A DNA stretch of 15,421 nt from an uncultured Ruminococcus sp. (GCA_902773065.1 CACYDD010000427.1:1-15421), one strand, 5' to 3'; counted from the first letter of the stretch, positions 1 through 6,868 are shown. Program-made: numbers and translations. The notes: generated from the letters alone by a model not told the origin.

Positions 1-182
1 TTACTTCACAGGATCTGTTCAAACTTGGTGTTATAGAACGGATCATCAGAGAGCCGAAAAATGTGGACAGCGTTGTGTTTGACAGCTTTAAAAGCCTGAT
101 TGCACAGACCTTTGACAAGCTGGAAGCCTTTGACACAGAAACCTTGCTCAACAAAAGATACAACCGATTCAGAAAATTCTGA
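1..182 (+). CDS. accA: Acetyl-CoA carboxylase carboxyltransferase subunit alpha, C-terminal end (partial)
   Basis: This is the 3' end of a gene that begins outside the window; codons are in phase from base 3 and stop with TGA at 180-182. The roughly 59 visible residues contain the segment DLFKLGVIERIIREP and end in TETLLNKRYNRFRKF. These match the AccA C-terminus, where the E. coli protein has a LKELKLIDSIIPEP-like segment and a terminal TEDLKNRRYQRL-like segment. AccA with AccD transfers the carboxyl group from carboxybiotin to acetyl-CoA to make malonyl-CoA, the first committed step of fatty acid synthesis in the cytoplasm. No terminator separates it from the Uma2 gene starting 22 bases later, so read-through is likely. 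The assignment rests on the tail alone, but that tail is distinctive. Confidence 0.85.
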   Translation, partial: TSQDLFKLGVIERIIREPKNVDSVVFDSFKSLIAQTFDKLEAFDTETLLNKRYNRFRKF

Positions 183-186
183 TATC

Positions 187-307
187 TGAAAGGAGCGTGT
201 AGAGATGTCCGAAGCTGTTGAAATGAAAAAATGACGATTGAGGAATATTATGCACTGCCCGAAGGAACAAGAGCGGAGCTGATATATGGTGTGATTTACG
301 ATATGTC
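187..307 (+). repeat. Direct repeat copy 1 (5' end of Uma2 gene 1)
   Basis: These 121 bases match 759-880 except for one missing A in the poly-A run (six A here, seven in the other copy). The block holds the Shine-Dalgarno AAAGGAG, the ATG at 205 and the first 34 or so codons. Identity stops abruptly after GATATGTC, where the genes diverge. It suggests recent gene conversion or a recent tandem duplication with 5' homogenisation. Confidence 0.95.
205..234 (+). CDS. Nine-codon leader frame created by a poly-A deletion in Uma2 gene 1
   Basis: The ATG at 205 sits about 10 bases after the Shine-Dalgarno AAAGGAG and is the exact counterpart of the start used by the second Uma2 gene at 777. With only six A residues after the ATG at 223, the frame reads MSEAVEMKK and then stops at TGA 232-234. 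That stop overlaps the ATG at 231 as ATGA, a classic arrangement for termination-reinitiation, and the rest of the gene is open from there. Slippage on the A6 run that restored A7 would give the full-length N-terminus. Whether this peptide matters in itself is unknown; it is best read as the broken 5' end of the gene. Confidence 0.5.
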   Translation: MSEAVEMKK

Positions 308-761
308 ACCGCCGCTCAGAATTCATCAGAAAATTATAACAAAAGTCCTGACGAGATTTGAAAATTTTATTCAATCCAAAAAGGGAGACTGCGAGGTATA
401 TACATTACCGTTTGATGTGAGATTAAGTGATGATACTGCTGTTGAACCTGATATTGCAGTAGTATGCGATAAAAGCAAGCTCACTGATAAGGGCTGTGAA
501 GGTGCGCCTGATTTTATAATTGAGATTGCATCGAGTAATTCAGCACATGATTATGTAAGAAAGCTGAATCTGTATTATGATTATGGTGTCAGAGAATATT
601 GGATTGTTGACCCGAAACGGAAAAGTGTCAATGTACATTTACTTGATGAAAACTATGGGACGAATTACTATACATTTTCAGATGATGTACCTGTGAATAT
701 TTACGGAGGGGAACTGAAGATCAATATATCTGAATTGCTTGGTCAGGGTTCGAGTTGTTGA
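231..761 (+). CDS. Uma2 family putative nuclease, copy 1 (5' frameshift, internal start)
   Basis: A 176-residue Uma2/DUF820 protein with the PD-(D/E)XK nuclease fold. Family hallmarks are visible in order: an N-terminal TIEEYYALPEG helix, an EPDIAVVCD strand with the acidic pair, PDFIIEIAS with the catalytic-type Glu, and DYVRKLNLYYDYGVREYWIVDP with the helix Lys and the conserved YWIVDP strand. Uma2 proteins are abundant, often tandem and of unknown biological role; DNA or RNA cleavage is inferred only from the fold. The natural start at 205 is put out of frame by a one-base deletion, so translation must reinitiate at ATG 231, which has no Shine-Dalgarno of its own. The core domain is intact, so the protein may still be made. 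It is roughly two thirds identical to the next gene, whose ribosome-binding site begins on this gene's stop codon. It could be a decaying paralogue or a slippage-controlled gene. Confidence 0.75.
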   Translation: MTIEEYYALPEGTRAELIYGVIYDMSPPLRIHQKIITKVLTRFENFIQSKKGDCEVYTLPFDVRLSDDTAVEPDIAVVCDKSKLTDKGCEGAPDFIIEIASSNSAHDYVRKLNLYYDYGVREYWIVDPKRKSVNVHLLDENYGTNYYTFSDDVPVNIYGGELKINISELLGQGSSC

Positions 762-880
762 AAGGAGCGTGTAGAGATGTCCGAAGCTGTTGAAATGAAA
801 AAAATGACGATTGAGGAATATTATGCACTGCCCGAAGGAACAAGAGCGGAGCTGATATATGGTGTGATTTACGATATGTC
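759..880 (+). repeat. Direct repeat copy 2 (5' end of Uma2 gene 2)
   Basis: 122-base counterpart of 187-307, 572 bases downstream, with seven A residues in the poly-A run and an otherwise identical sequence. It begins in the stop codon of the first Uma2 gene and supplies the Shine-Dalgarno and first codons of the second. Confidence 0.95.
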
Positions 881-1325
881 GCCGAGTCCATTGAGGATTC
901 ATCAAGATATATCAGAGGAATTGAATTTTAAGATAAAGTCTTTTGTTAAAAAAAACAAAGGAAATTGTAAGGTGTATTCTGCGCCTTTTGATGTGAAGCT
1001 GAATGAAGATACAGTAGTTCAGCCTGATATTTCTGTAATATGTGATAACACGAAGTTGACTGATAAAGGCTGCAGCGGTGCGCCCGATTTTATTATCGAA
1101 ATTGCATCGAGCAATGCTTTAAATGATTATGTCAGAAAGCTGAATTTATATGCCGAAAGTGGAGTCAGAGAATATTGGATTGTTGACCCCCGTACAGAAA
1201 AAGTGAATGTGTATCTACTGGAAGAAGATTATGCAGTGAAGCAATACCAATTTACAGATGATGTACCTGTAAATATTTATGAGGGAGAACTGATAATCAA
1301 TATATCTGAGCTGTTAAGTGAATAA
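777..1325 (+). CDS. Uma2 family putative nuclease, copy 2 (intact)
   Basis: A 182-residue Uma2/DUF820 protein, full length for the family. The start ATG lies about 10 bases after AAAGGAG. Conserved elements are QPDISVICD, PDFIIEIAS, and NDYVRKLNLYAESGVREYWIVDP, which together give the acidic, acidic and Lys residues of a PD-(D/E)XK-type site. It ends in a short INISELL helix, as copy 1 does. The first 34 or so codons are nucleotide-identical to copy 1, while the segment after MSPSPLRIHQ is strongly different, mainly in the first helix pair. The protein is presumably cytoplasmic. Catalytic activity and target are unknown; neither restriction partners nor toxin-antitoxin partners are adjacent. 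Confidence 0.85.
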   Translation: MSEAVEMKKMTIEEYYALPEGTRAELIYGVIYDMSPSPLRIHQDISEELNFKIKSFVKKNKGNCKVYSAPFDVKLNEDTVVQPDISVICDNTKLTDKGCSGAPDFIIEIASSNALNDYVRKLNLYAESGVREYWIVDPRTEKVNVYLLEEDYAVKQYQFTDDVPVNIYEGELIINISELLSE

Positions 1326-1333
1326 AACAAAAC

Positions 1334-1361
1334 AGGAGAAAGCTTTACCGGGTTTTCTCCT
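1334..1361 (+). terminator. Hairpin after Uma2 gene 2 (possible terminator or attenuator)
   Basis: AGGAGAAAGCT at 1334-1344 pairs with GGTTTTCTCCT at 1351-1361 around a six-base loop, allowing two G-U pairs. An A-rich stretch precedes it and a short, interrupted T stretch follows. Only 30 bases separate it from the trmL start, too few for an ordinary promoter downstream of the hairpin. It may therefore act as a partial terminator or intercistronic processing site. Confidence 0.55.
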
Positions 1362-1391
1362 TTCATAATTTACAGGAACGGGAGAGGAAAA

Positions 1392-1916
1392 ATGGCAGAA
1401 TTAAATATTGTCCTTGTTGAGCCTGAAATACCGCAGAATACGGGAAATATTGCCCGTACCTGTGCAGCAACGGGTGCAAGGTTACATATTGTAAAACCGA
1501 TGGGCTTTACGCCCACGGATAAACATCTGAAACGTTCGGGTCTTGATTACTGGCATTTTCTTGACCTGACCTATTATGAAAACTTAGACGATTTCTTTGA
1601 GAAAACGAAGGGCGGAAAATATTATTATTTTTCTACCAAAGCACCAAGGAAATATACCGATATCGAATATCCTGACAAATGCTATATTGTATTCGGCAAG
1701 GAAACCAAAGGTCTGCCCGAGCGGCTTCTGCATGACAATCCGCAGACCACCGTGCGTATACCGATGATCGGTCAGGCACGAAGCCTGAATCTGTCAAACT
1801 CTGCGGCAATCGCTGCCTATGAGGTATTAAGACAGTGGGATTTTCCCGAATTACAGAATTGTGGTCGTCTGCGTGAATTCGATTGGGATAATTATGAATG
1901 GGATAAATTTGTTTGA
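1392..1916 (+). CDS. trmL: tRNA (cytidine/uridine-34 2'-O)-methyltransferase TrmL
   Basis: A 174-residue SPOUT methyltransferase, close to the usual 155-175 residues. Characteristic motifs are PEIPQNTGNIARTC near residues 10-24 (motif 1), FGKETKGLP near 107-115 (motif 2), and IPMIGQARSLNLSNSAAIA near 130-148 (motif 3), which form the trefoil-knot SAM site. The enzyme methylates the ribose of the wobble nucleotide 34 in tRNA-Leu isoacceptors, acting in the cytoplasm as a dimer. The start ATG follows GGGAGAGG by about five bases. It is the first gene of a tight cluster with a 25-base gap to the ABC-F gene. The cluster also holds mnmA, which modifies the same tRNA position in other tRNAs. Older databases call this family CspR or YibK. 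Confidence 0.93.
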   Translation: MAELNIVLVEPEIPQNTGNIARTCAATGARLHIVKPMGFTPTDKHLKRSGLDYWHFLDLTYYENLDDFFEKTKGGKYYYFSTKAPRKYTDIEYPDKCYIVFGKETKGLPERLLHDNPQTTVRIPMIGQARSLNLSNSAAIAAYEVLRQWDFPELQNCGRLREFDWDNYEWDKFV

Positions 1917-1941
1917 ATAAGAAAAAAGGGAGAAAGAGAAT

Positions 1942-3546
1942 ATGATAACTGTAAGCAATGTATCTGTCAATTTCAGCGGAACACCGCTGTTTTCGGATGT
2001 CAACCTGAAACTGACCGACAATAACTGTTACGGCATTATCGGCGCAAACGGCGCAGGTAAGTCAACATTTCTGAAGGTGCTTTCGGGCGACCTTGAGCCG
2101 ACAAAGGGAGAGGTGATCATTCCCGAAAATACAAGAATGTCTGTGCTGAAACAGGATCATTTCGCATTTGACAGCTATACCGTTCTGGATACAGTGATTT
2201 ACGGCAACAAAAAGCTGTATGATATTATGAAGGAAAAAGATGCCATTTATATGAAAGAGGATTTTTCCGATGAGGACGGTATCCGTGCTTCCGAGCTGGA
2301 AGCGGAATTTGCAGAGCTGAACGGCTGGGAGGCAGAAAGCGATGCTTCAAAACTGATTCAGGGTCTTGGTCTGACAGAAGATATCCTTTATTCACAGATG
2401 AGCAGTCTGACGGGTAATGAAAAGGTAAAAGTGCTTCTTGCACAGGCACTTTTTGGAAGCCCCGATATTATCCTTCTTGACGAGCCTACCAACAACCTTG
2501 ACATCAAGGCGATCGCATGGCTGGAGGATTTCATTCTGGATTATCAGGGTACAGTCATTGTTGTATCGCATGACCGTCATTTTCTGAATACGGTTTGTAC
2601 GCATATGGTGGATATCGATTATAATAAGATTAAACTGTATGTTGGTAACTATGAATTCTGGTATGAGTCGAGTCAGCTTATTCAGTCCATGATCAAACAG
2701 CAGAACAAAAAGACTGAGGAAAAAATCAAAGAACTCCAGACCTTTGTACAGCGTTTCTCAGCAAATAAATCCAAATCAAAACAGGCTACCTCCAGAAGAA
2801 AGCTGCTCGATAAGCTGACAGTAGAGGAAATGCCTGCCTCTTCACGCCGCTATCCGTTTGTCGGCTTTACACCTGACAGAGAAGTTGGCAAGGAAGTATT
2901 GTATGTTGAGAATCTTTCCAAAACAGTTGACGGGGAAAAGGTACTTGACAATGTATCGTTCCGAATTGAGCGTACCGATAAGGTAGCTTTCCTTTGCGAC
3001 AATGAAATTGCTGTTACAACACTGTTTGAAATTCTAATGGGAAATCTTGAACCCGACGAGGGTGAATTCAAATGGGGCGGCACAACAACACAGTCCTATT
3101 TTCCGAAAGATAATACAGAATTTTTTGAGGGTAACGACATGACCATTATTGACTGGCTGCGTCAGTATGTAAGAGGAAACGATAACACTGATACATACCT
3201 GCGCGGTTTCCTTGGCAGAATGTTGTTCTCGGGCGATGATGTATTCAAGGCTGTAAAGGTACTTTCCGGCGGCGAAAAGGTAAGATGTATGCTGTCAAGA
3301 ATGATGATGTTCGGGGCAAATGTGTTGGTACTTGATCAGCCGACCAACCATCTTGACCTTGAATCCATTACAGCGGTCAACAAGGGCTTGCAGAATTTCA
3401 AGGGAGTCGTACTCTTTACCTCTCATGACCACGAATTTATTTCCACTGTTGCCAACAGAATTATTGTCATTGAAAAGAACGGCATTAAAGATATTACCCG
3501 TTCTTATGATGAATACATTGCCGAAAAATATAGTGTAGAGGGGTGA
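1942..3546 (+). CDS. ABC-F family ATPase (YkpA/YbiT type) with degenerate second nucleotide site
   Basis: A 534-residue protein with two ABC domains and no membrane segments, the ABC-F layout; these proteins bind the ribosomal E site and influence translation. The overall sequence resembles B. subtilis YkpA and E. coli YbiT, including the RFSANKSKSKQATSRRKLLDK linker region around residues 265-300. Domain 1 has Walker A GANGAGKST (34-42) and Walker B LLDEPTNNLD with E181, but its signature is LTGNEK (156-161) rather than LSGGQ. Domain 2 has the canonical signature LSGGEK (441-446), but its Walker A position reads CDNEIAVTT (352-360) with no Lys. Its Walker B reads LDQPTNHLD, with Gln466 at the catalytic Glu position. 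Site 1 (Walker A/B of domain 1 plus signature of domain 2) should therefore work, while site 2 is decayed on both faces. The start follows AAGGGAG, and the stop overlaps the next gene. Antibiotic resistance is not implied. Confidence 0.92.
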   Translation: MITVSNVSVNFSGTPLFSDVNLKLTDNNCYGIIGANGAGKSTFLKVLSGDLEPTKGEVIIPENTRMSVLKQDHFAFDSYTVLDTVIYGNKKLYDIMKEKDAIYMKEDFSDEDGIRASELEAEFAELNGWEAESDASKLIQGLGLTEDILYSQMSSLTGNEKVKVLLAQALFGSPDIILLDEPTNNLDIKAIAWLEDFILDYQGTVIVVSHDRHFLNTVCTHMVDIDYNKIKLYVGNYEFWYESSQLIQSMIKQQNKKTEEKIKELQTFVQRFSANKSKSKQATSRRKLLDKLTVEEMPASSRRYPFVGFTPDREVGKEVLYVENLSKTVDGEKVLDNVSFRIERTDKVAFLCDNEIAVTTLFEILMGNLEPDEGEFKWGGTTTQSYFPKDNTEFFEGNDMTIIDWLRQYVRGNDNTDTYLRGFLGRMLFSGDDVFKAVKVLSGGEKVRCMLSRMMMFGANVLVLDQPTNHLDLESITAVNKGLQNFKGVVLFTSHDHEFISTVANRIIVIEKNGIKDITRSYDEYIAEKYSVEG

Positions 3547-4268
3547 TCGTTACGTCAGCCGGTGAATTGGACAGAGCGGATGAATTTCTGAATAAATACA
3601 GGCTTCTGGAAGAAGTGCTGAATAAAAAATATGAAACAGATGAAAAATCTTTCGGCAGTCCGGTTGTCAGGTTTATCAATGACAAGGAAAGCAAGCCGTA
3701 TCGGGATAAGCTGAATCTGTGCCGCGAGATACGGAATTTTCTTTCCCATCATTCCGAATTTGACGGTGAAAGAATCATTCAGCCGTCGGAAGCGATGATC
3801 AGATTCCTTGATGAAGTGGCAGCTTATGTCAGCCGTCCTCCGCTTGCACTGGACTGTGCGACACTGTATGCGGATATACTGAAAACAACACCATCACAAA
3901 AAGTACAAACGGTGATGAAAAAAATGGAGCGTCAGGGGTTTTCTCATGTGCCTGTGATAGAGGGCGGCGAATGTGTGGGTGTTTTCAGTGTCAGTACGGT
4001 ATTTACTTATGCACTGCTGAACGGCATGACCGGCATTACTGATGATATGGTCATCGGGGATTTTTCAGAACTTCTTCCGGCTGACAGACACAGCACAGAA
4101 AGGTTTCGTTTTGTCGGCAGGGAGAGCACAATCTATGATGTACGCAGTGAATTTGAGCGCAAAAACAGGAATTCCAAACGACTGGCGGCGGTGTTTATCA
4201 CCGACAACGGTTCATCAAGGGGAAGAATACTCGGTATGCTGACTCCTTATGACCTGATCAATTATTGA
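3543..4268 (+). CDS. HEPN-like domain plus two CBS domains, putative nucleotide-sensing protein
   Basis: A 241-residue protein. Residues 1-95 are predicted helical and contain CREIRNFLSHH (60-70), whose R64-N65-x3-H69 spacing matches the RX4-6H motif with polar second residue of HEPN nucleases. Residues from about 110 to 165 and about 170 to 241 look like a CBS (Bateman) pair, with segments QGFSHVPVIEGGECVGVFS and GRILGMLTPYDLI. CBS pairs usually bind adenine nucleotides and gate an attached domain. The HEPN reading is an inference from the motif; without structure prediction the N-terminus could simply be a helical domain. The start is uncertain: GTG 3543 overlaps the ABC-F stop as GTGA, with a G-rich stretch immediately before it, and TTG 3567 is an alternative. 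It lies between a ribosome-acting ABC-F gene and mnmA, so a role in RNA or translation is plausible. Confidence 0.72.
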   Translation: MIVTSAGELDRADEFLNKYRLLEEVLNKKYETDEKSFGSPVVRFINDKESKPYRDKLNLCREIRNFLSHHSEFDGERIIQPSEAMIRFLDEVAAYVSRPPLALDCATLYADILKTTPSQKVQTVMKKMERQGFSHVPVIEGGECVGVFSVSTVFTYALLNGMTGITDDMVIGDFSELLPADRHSTERFRFVGRESTIYDVRSEFERKNRNSKRLAAVFITDNGSSRGRILGMLTPYDLINY

Positions 4269-4282
4269 AGGGGGCAGAGGTT

Positions 4283-5386
4283 TTGCCTGAAAAAAAAGAA
4301 AAAGTTATGGTTGCTATGAGCGGCGGCGTAGACAGCTCCGCGGCGGCAGCAATATTAAAGGAAAACTATGAGGTAACAGGCGTTACGCTCAGGCTGTTTA
4401 CCAATGAAGATATTCAGCTGAGCAAAAGCAAAACCTGCTGTTCTCTGGAGGATGTGGAGGATGCAAGACGAGTCGCAAATAAGCTGGATATTGATTTTTA
4501 TGTATATAATTTCGGCGACCGTTTCAAGGAATGTGTAATTGATAAATTCAACAATTCCTATATCAACGGGCTGACCCCGAATCCGTGCATTGACTGCAAC
4601 CGTTTTATCAAATTTGATGCACTGCTCAAAAGGGCAGAGCTTTTAGAGAAGGATTATATTGCCACAGGGCATTATGTCAGAAGGCGGTATGACGAAAAAA
4701 GCGGAAGGTATATTCTTCTCAAAGGAATTGATCCCTCCAAGGATCAGAGCTATGTGCTGTACGGTATGACACAGTATCAGCTTTCCAGAACACTTTTCCC
4801 GATAGGGGAGCTGACAAAGCCGCAGACAAGAGCATTGGCAGAAAAATACGGACTGATCAATGCCAACAAGCCTGACAGTCAGGATATCTGCTTTGTTCCC
4901 GACGGCGATTATGCAAAATTCATCGAAGGCTATACAGGCGAGAAATTTCCTGAGGGAGATTTTATTGACAAGGATGGAAATATTCTCGGTAAGCACAGCG
5001 GTATCATCCGCTATACTGTCGGTCAGCGAAAAGGCTTAGGGATCGCTCTGGGCGTTCCTGCCTATGTGGTGGCAAAGGATATTGAAAACAATACGGTGAC
5101 GCTTGGCAGTAATGATGACCTGTTCAGTGATACAGCCTATGCTTATGATGTCAACTGGGTGTCGATCGACCGCCCGACAGAACCGCTCAGGGTCACCGCA
5201 AGGGTACGGTACAATCAGAAAGAACAGCCTGCAACACTGTATCCGCTTGAAAACGGCAATATCAAAGTCGTTTTTGATAAGCCGCAAAGAGCCATTACCT
5301 ACGGTCAGGCACTTGTCTGCTATGACGGAGAAATTCTTCTCGGCGGAGGAACGTGTTGTGAAGAGAGAACAGGGGGCGGAGAATAA
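4283..5386 (+). CDS. mnmA: tRNA-specific 2-thiouridylase MnmA
   Basis: A 367-residue enzyme of normal family length. It carries the PP-loop SGGVDSS at residues 13-19 that adenylates U34, the first catalytic Cys in NPCIDCNRFIKF (C102), and the second in DSQDICFVPDGDY (C203). The TGHYVRR and DQSYVLY segments are family-typical, and a beta-barrel C-terminal region starts near residue 250 (YTVGQRKGLGIA). The enzyme thiolates the wobble uridine of tRNA-Lys, -Glu and -Gln using sulfur relayed from a cysteine desulfurase, which is not encoded here. The start chosen is TTG 4283, about seven bases after AAGGGGG. An upstream in-frame TTG at 4265 overlaps the previous stop and has poor spacing. It is the fourth gene of the trmL cluster. 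Confidence 0.95.
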   Translation: MPEKKEKVMVAMSGGVDSSAAAAILKENYEVTGVTLRLFTNEDIQLSKSKTCCSLEDVEDARRVANKLDIDFYVYNFGDRFKECVIDKFNNSYINGLTPNPCIDCNRFIKFDALLKRAELLEKDYIATGHYVRRRYDEKSGRYILLKGIDPSKDQSYVLYGMTQYQLSRTLFPIGELTKPQTRALAEKYGLINANKPDSQDICFVPDGDYAKFIEGYTGEKFPEGDFIDKDGNILGKHSGIIRYTVGQRKGLGIALGVPAYVVAKDIENNTVTLGSNDDLFSDTAYAYDVNWVSIDRPTEPLRVTARVRYNQKEQPATLYPLENGNIKVVFDKPQRAITYGQALVCYDGEILLGGGTCCEERTGGGE

Positions 5387-5429
5387 GGGTCACGCACCTG
5401 TTAAGAGTAAATATTTCGGAGATGTTGCT

Positions 5430-6713
5430 ATGAAAATGGATCGGAAAAATGTTGAAAAATTATTGTTTGTCGGTGCGGCGCTGATATTGTTCTATCTGGG
5501 CTTGCAGAATATGAATGTGGTATTTGAATTTCTGCAATGGCTGTTCCATGTCATGATGCCGTTCATTATCGCAATGTGCTGTACGCTGTTTCTGAATGTA
5601 CCGCTGAAAGCGATAGAAAAACGGTTGTTCCGCCCTAAAAAAGGAAAAGAAGTACATCCTGTTCTGGAAAAGGCAAGACGACCTGTGGCACTTACCTTAT
5701 CCATACTGATTTTTATAGCGGTGATCGTGGCATTTCTGATCATTATTATTCCTGAGATCGGGCGAAGTCTTAACACTCTTGCCAAGGCAGTACCGAGTGC
5801 GATCGAAAATCTGAGCAATAAGCTGACGGAACTGAGCGAAGAAAATGAATATGTCAAGGAATGGGTGAATAACGTAGATATTGACTGGAAGGTCGTAACA
5901 AATTATGTTACAAGCTTTTTGCAGAATGATGCAGCAGGTCTTGTAGGCTATGCAATGAGCATGGTTTCGTCTGTTCTGAATGTTGCGGTCAATATTTTCC
6001 TCGGAATCGTCCTGTCGGTATATACGCTGATGAACAAGGAGAAAATCGCTACCGGTCTGAAAAAGTTCCTTTATGCTGTTCTGCCGATGAAAACGGCTGA
6101 TTTTATCGTTGAAGTAGGTGTTCTGACAAACAAATCTTTCTACAACTGTATCACCGGTCAGATGATGGAATGTGTGATCCTCGGAAGCCTTACTGCTTTG
6201 GGTATGACCATATTAGGCTTTCCGTATGCCGCTCTGGTAGGCGTGATGATAGCGATCCTTTCATGGATTCCGATGTTCGGTGTGTATATCGGTGCAGGAA
6301 TCGGTGCACTGTTCCTGCTGACGGGTGACCCCATGCAGGCAGTATGGTTCCTTGTATTCATGGTATGCTTGCAGCAGGTCGAAGGCAACCTGATTTACCC
6401 GAGAGTTGTCGGAAACAATGTCGGTCTGCCGCCGATCGTTCTGATCTCCGCTATCGTGATTTTCAGCAATTTCTTCGGAATTGTCGGACTTCTTGTCAGT
6501 GCAGCCGTTACTTCCGTTCTGTATACGCTTGTCAGAAGATATGTTTTCATGCGTCTGCGCAAGAAAAAAATTCCGCATGAAAAATATGACCGCACTGCAA
6601 AACCAAAACCCCGTGTCCACAATGCCAAGCACAACTCCGGCAAAAAAATCAAATTCCACATCCCCATGAAATTCAACATAAAAACCGGTAAAAAAACAGA
6701 AGCAAAAAAATAA
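5430..6713 (+). CDS. AI-2E family transporter (PerM/YueF-like membrane protein)
   Basis: A 427-residue polytopic membrane protein. Hydrophobic segments include the N-terminal pair (about 8-55), one near 85-110, a hydrophilic helix-rich region (110-175), then clusters at about 175-205, 245-300 and 305-385. The diagnostic segment LQQVEGNLIYPRVVGNN near residue 315 matches the conserved region of AI-2E transporters (PF01594). Family members have been linked to AI-2 export or to Na+/H+ exchange, so the substrate is open. The roughly 45-residue C-terminus is very basic and probably cytoplasmic. The start at ATG 5430 has GGAG eight bases upstream. An in-frame GTG at 5358, preceded by GGAGG and overlapping mnmA, would add 24 residues. 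It is the last gene of the cluster before a strong hairpin. Confidence 0.88.
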   Translation: MKMDRKNVEKLLFVGAALILFYLGLQNMNVVFEFLQWLFHVMMPFIIAMCCTLFLNVPLKAIEKRLFRPKKGKEVHPVLEKARRPVALTLSILIFIAVIVAFLIIIIPEIGRSLNTLAKAVPSAIENLSNKLTELSEENEYVKEWVNNVDIDWKVVTNYVTSFLQNDAAGLVGYAMSMVSSVLNVAVNIFLGIVLSVYTLMNKEKIATGLKKFLYAVLPMKTADFIVEVGVLTNKSFYNCITGQMMECVILGSLTALGMTILGFPYAALVGVMIAILSWIPMFGVYIGAGIGALFLLTGDPMQAVWFLVFMVCLQQVEGNLIYPRVVGNNVGLPPIVLISAIVIFSNFFGIVGLLVSAAVTSVLYTLVRRYVFMRLRKKKIPHEKYDRTAKPKPRVHNAKHNSGKKIKFHIPMKFNIKTGKKTEAKK

Positions 6714-6724
6714 AGCGATCTTTT

Positions 6725-6761
6725 GGCAGGAAACTATATATGTTCAATATAGTTTCCTGCC
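6725..6761 (+). terminator. Intrinsic terminator of the trmL-to-AI-2E transporter cluster
   Basis: GGCAGGAAACTATA at 6725-6738 pairs perfectly with TATAGTTTCCTGCC at 6748-6761, with one further T-A pair, around a seven-base loop. The following GCTTTGTTA is a modest T stretch. It lies 12 bases after the transporter stop codon. Confidence 0.82.
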
Positions 6762-6868
6762 GCTTTGTTACAGAACTCCAAAGGGAGAACAAACTAAATT
6801 ATTGGTGCAGTATTTCATTTTTGCTCATTTATAGTTTAATAATTTGTTAATAAATTCGATAAAATCTA

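Noticed and set aside
187..880. The 121-base direct repeats as ends of a mobile element
   Set aside because: There are no terminal inverted repeats or transposase, and the repeats are the coding starts of two paralogous genes, so duplication or conversion explains them.
1942..3546. ABC-F gene as an antibiotic-resistance determinant
   Set aside because: The sequence matches the housekeeping YkpA/YbiT type and sits in a translation gene cluster; it lacks the long interdomain linker typical of resistance ABC-F proteins.
4643..4996. 117-codon minus-strand frame inside mnmA
   Set aside because: It is a shadow of the well-conserved mnmA coding region, with no recognisable domain.
5103..5429. 5' extension of the transporter frame into mnmA
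   Set aside because: The translated stretch overlaps mnmA in another frame and has no membrane-protein character; only the GTG at 5358 and the ATG at 5430 have ribosome-binding sites.
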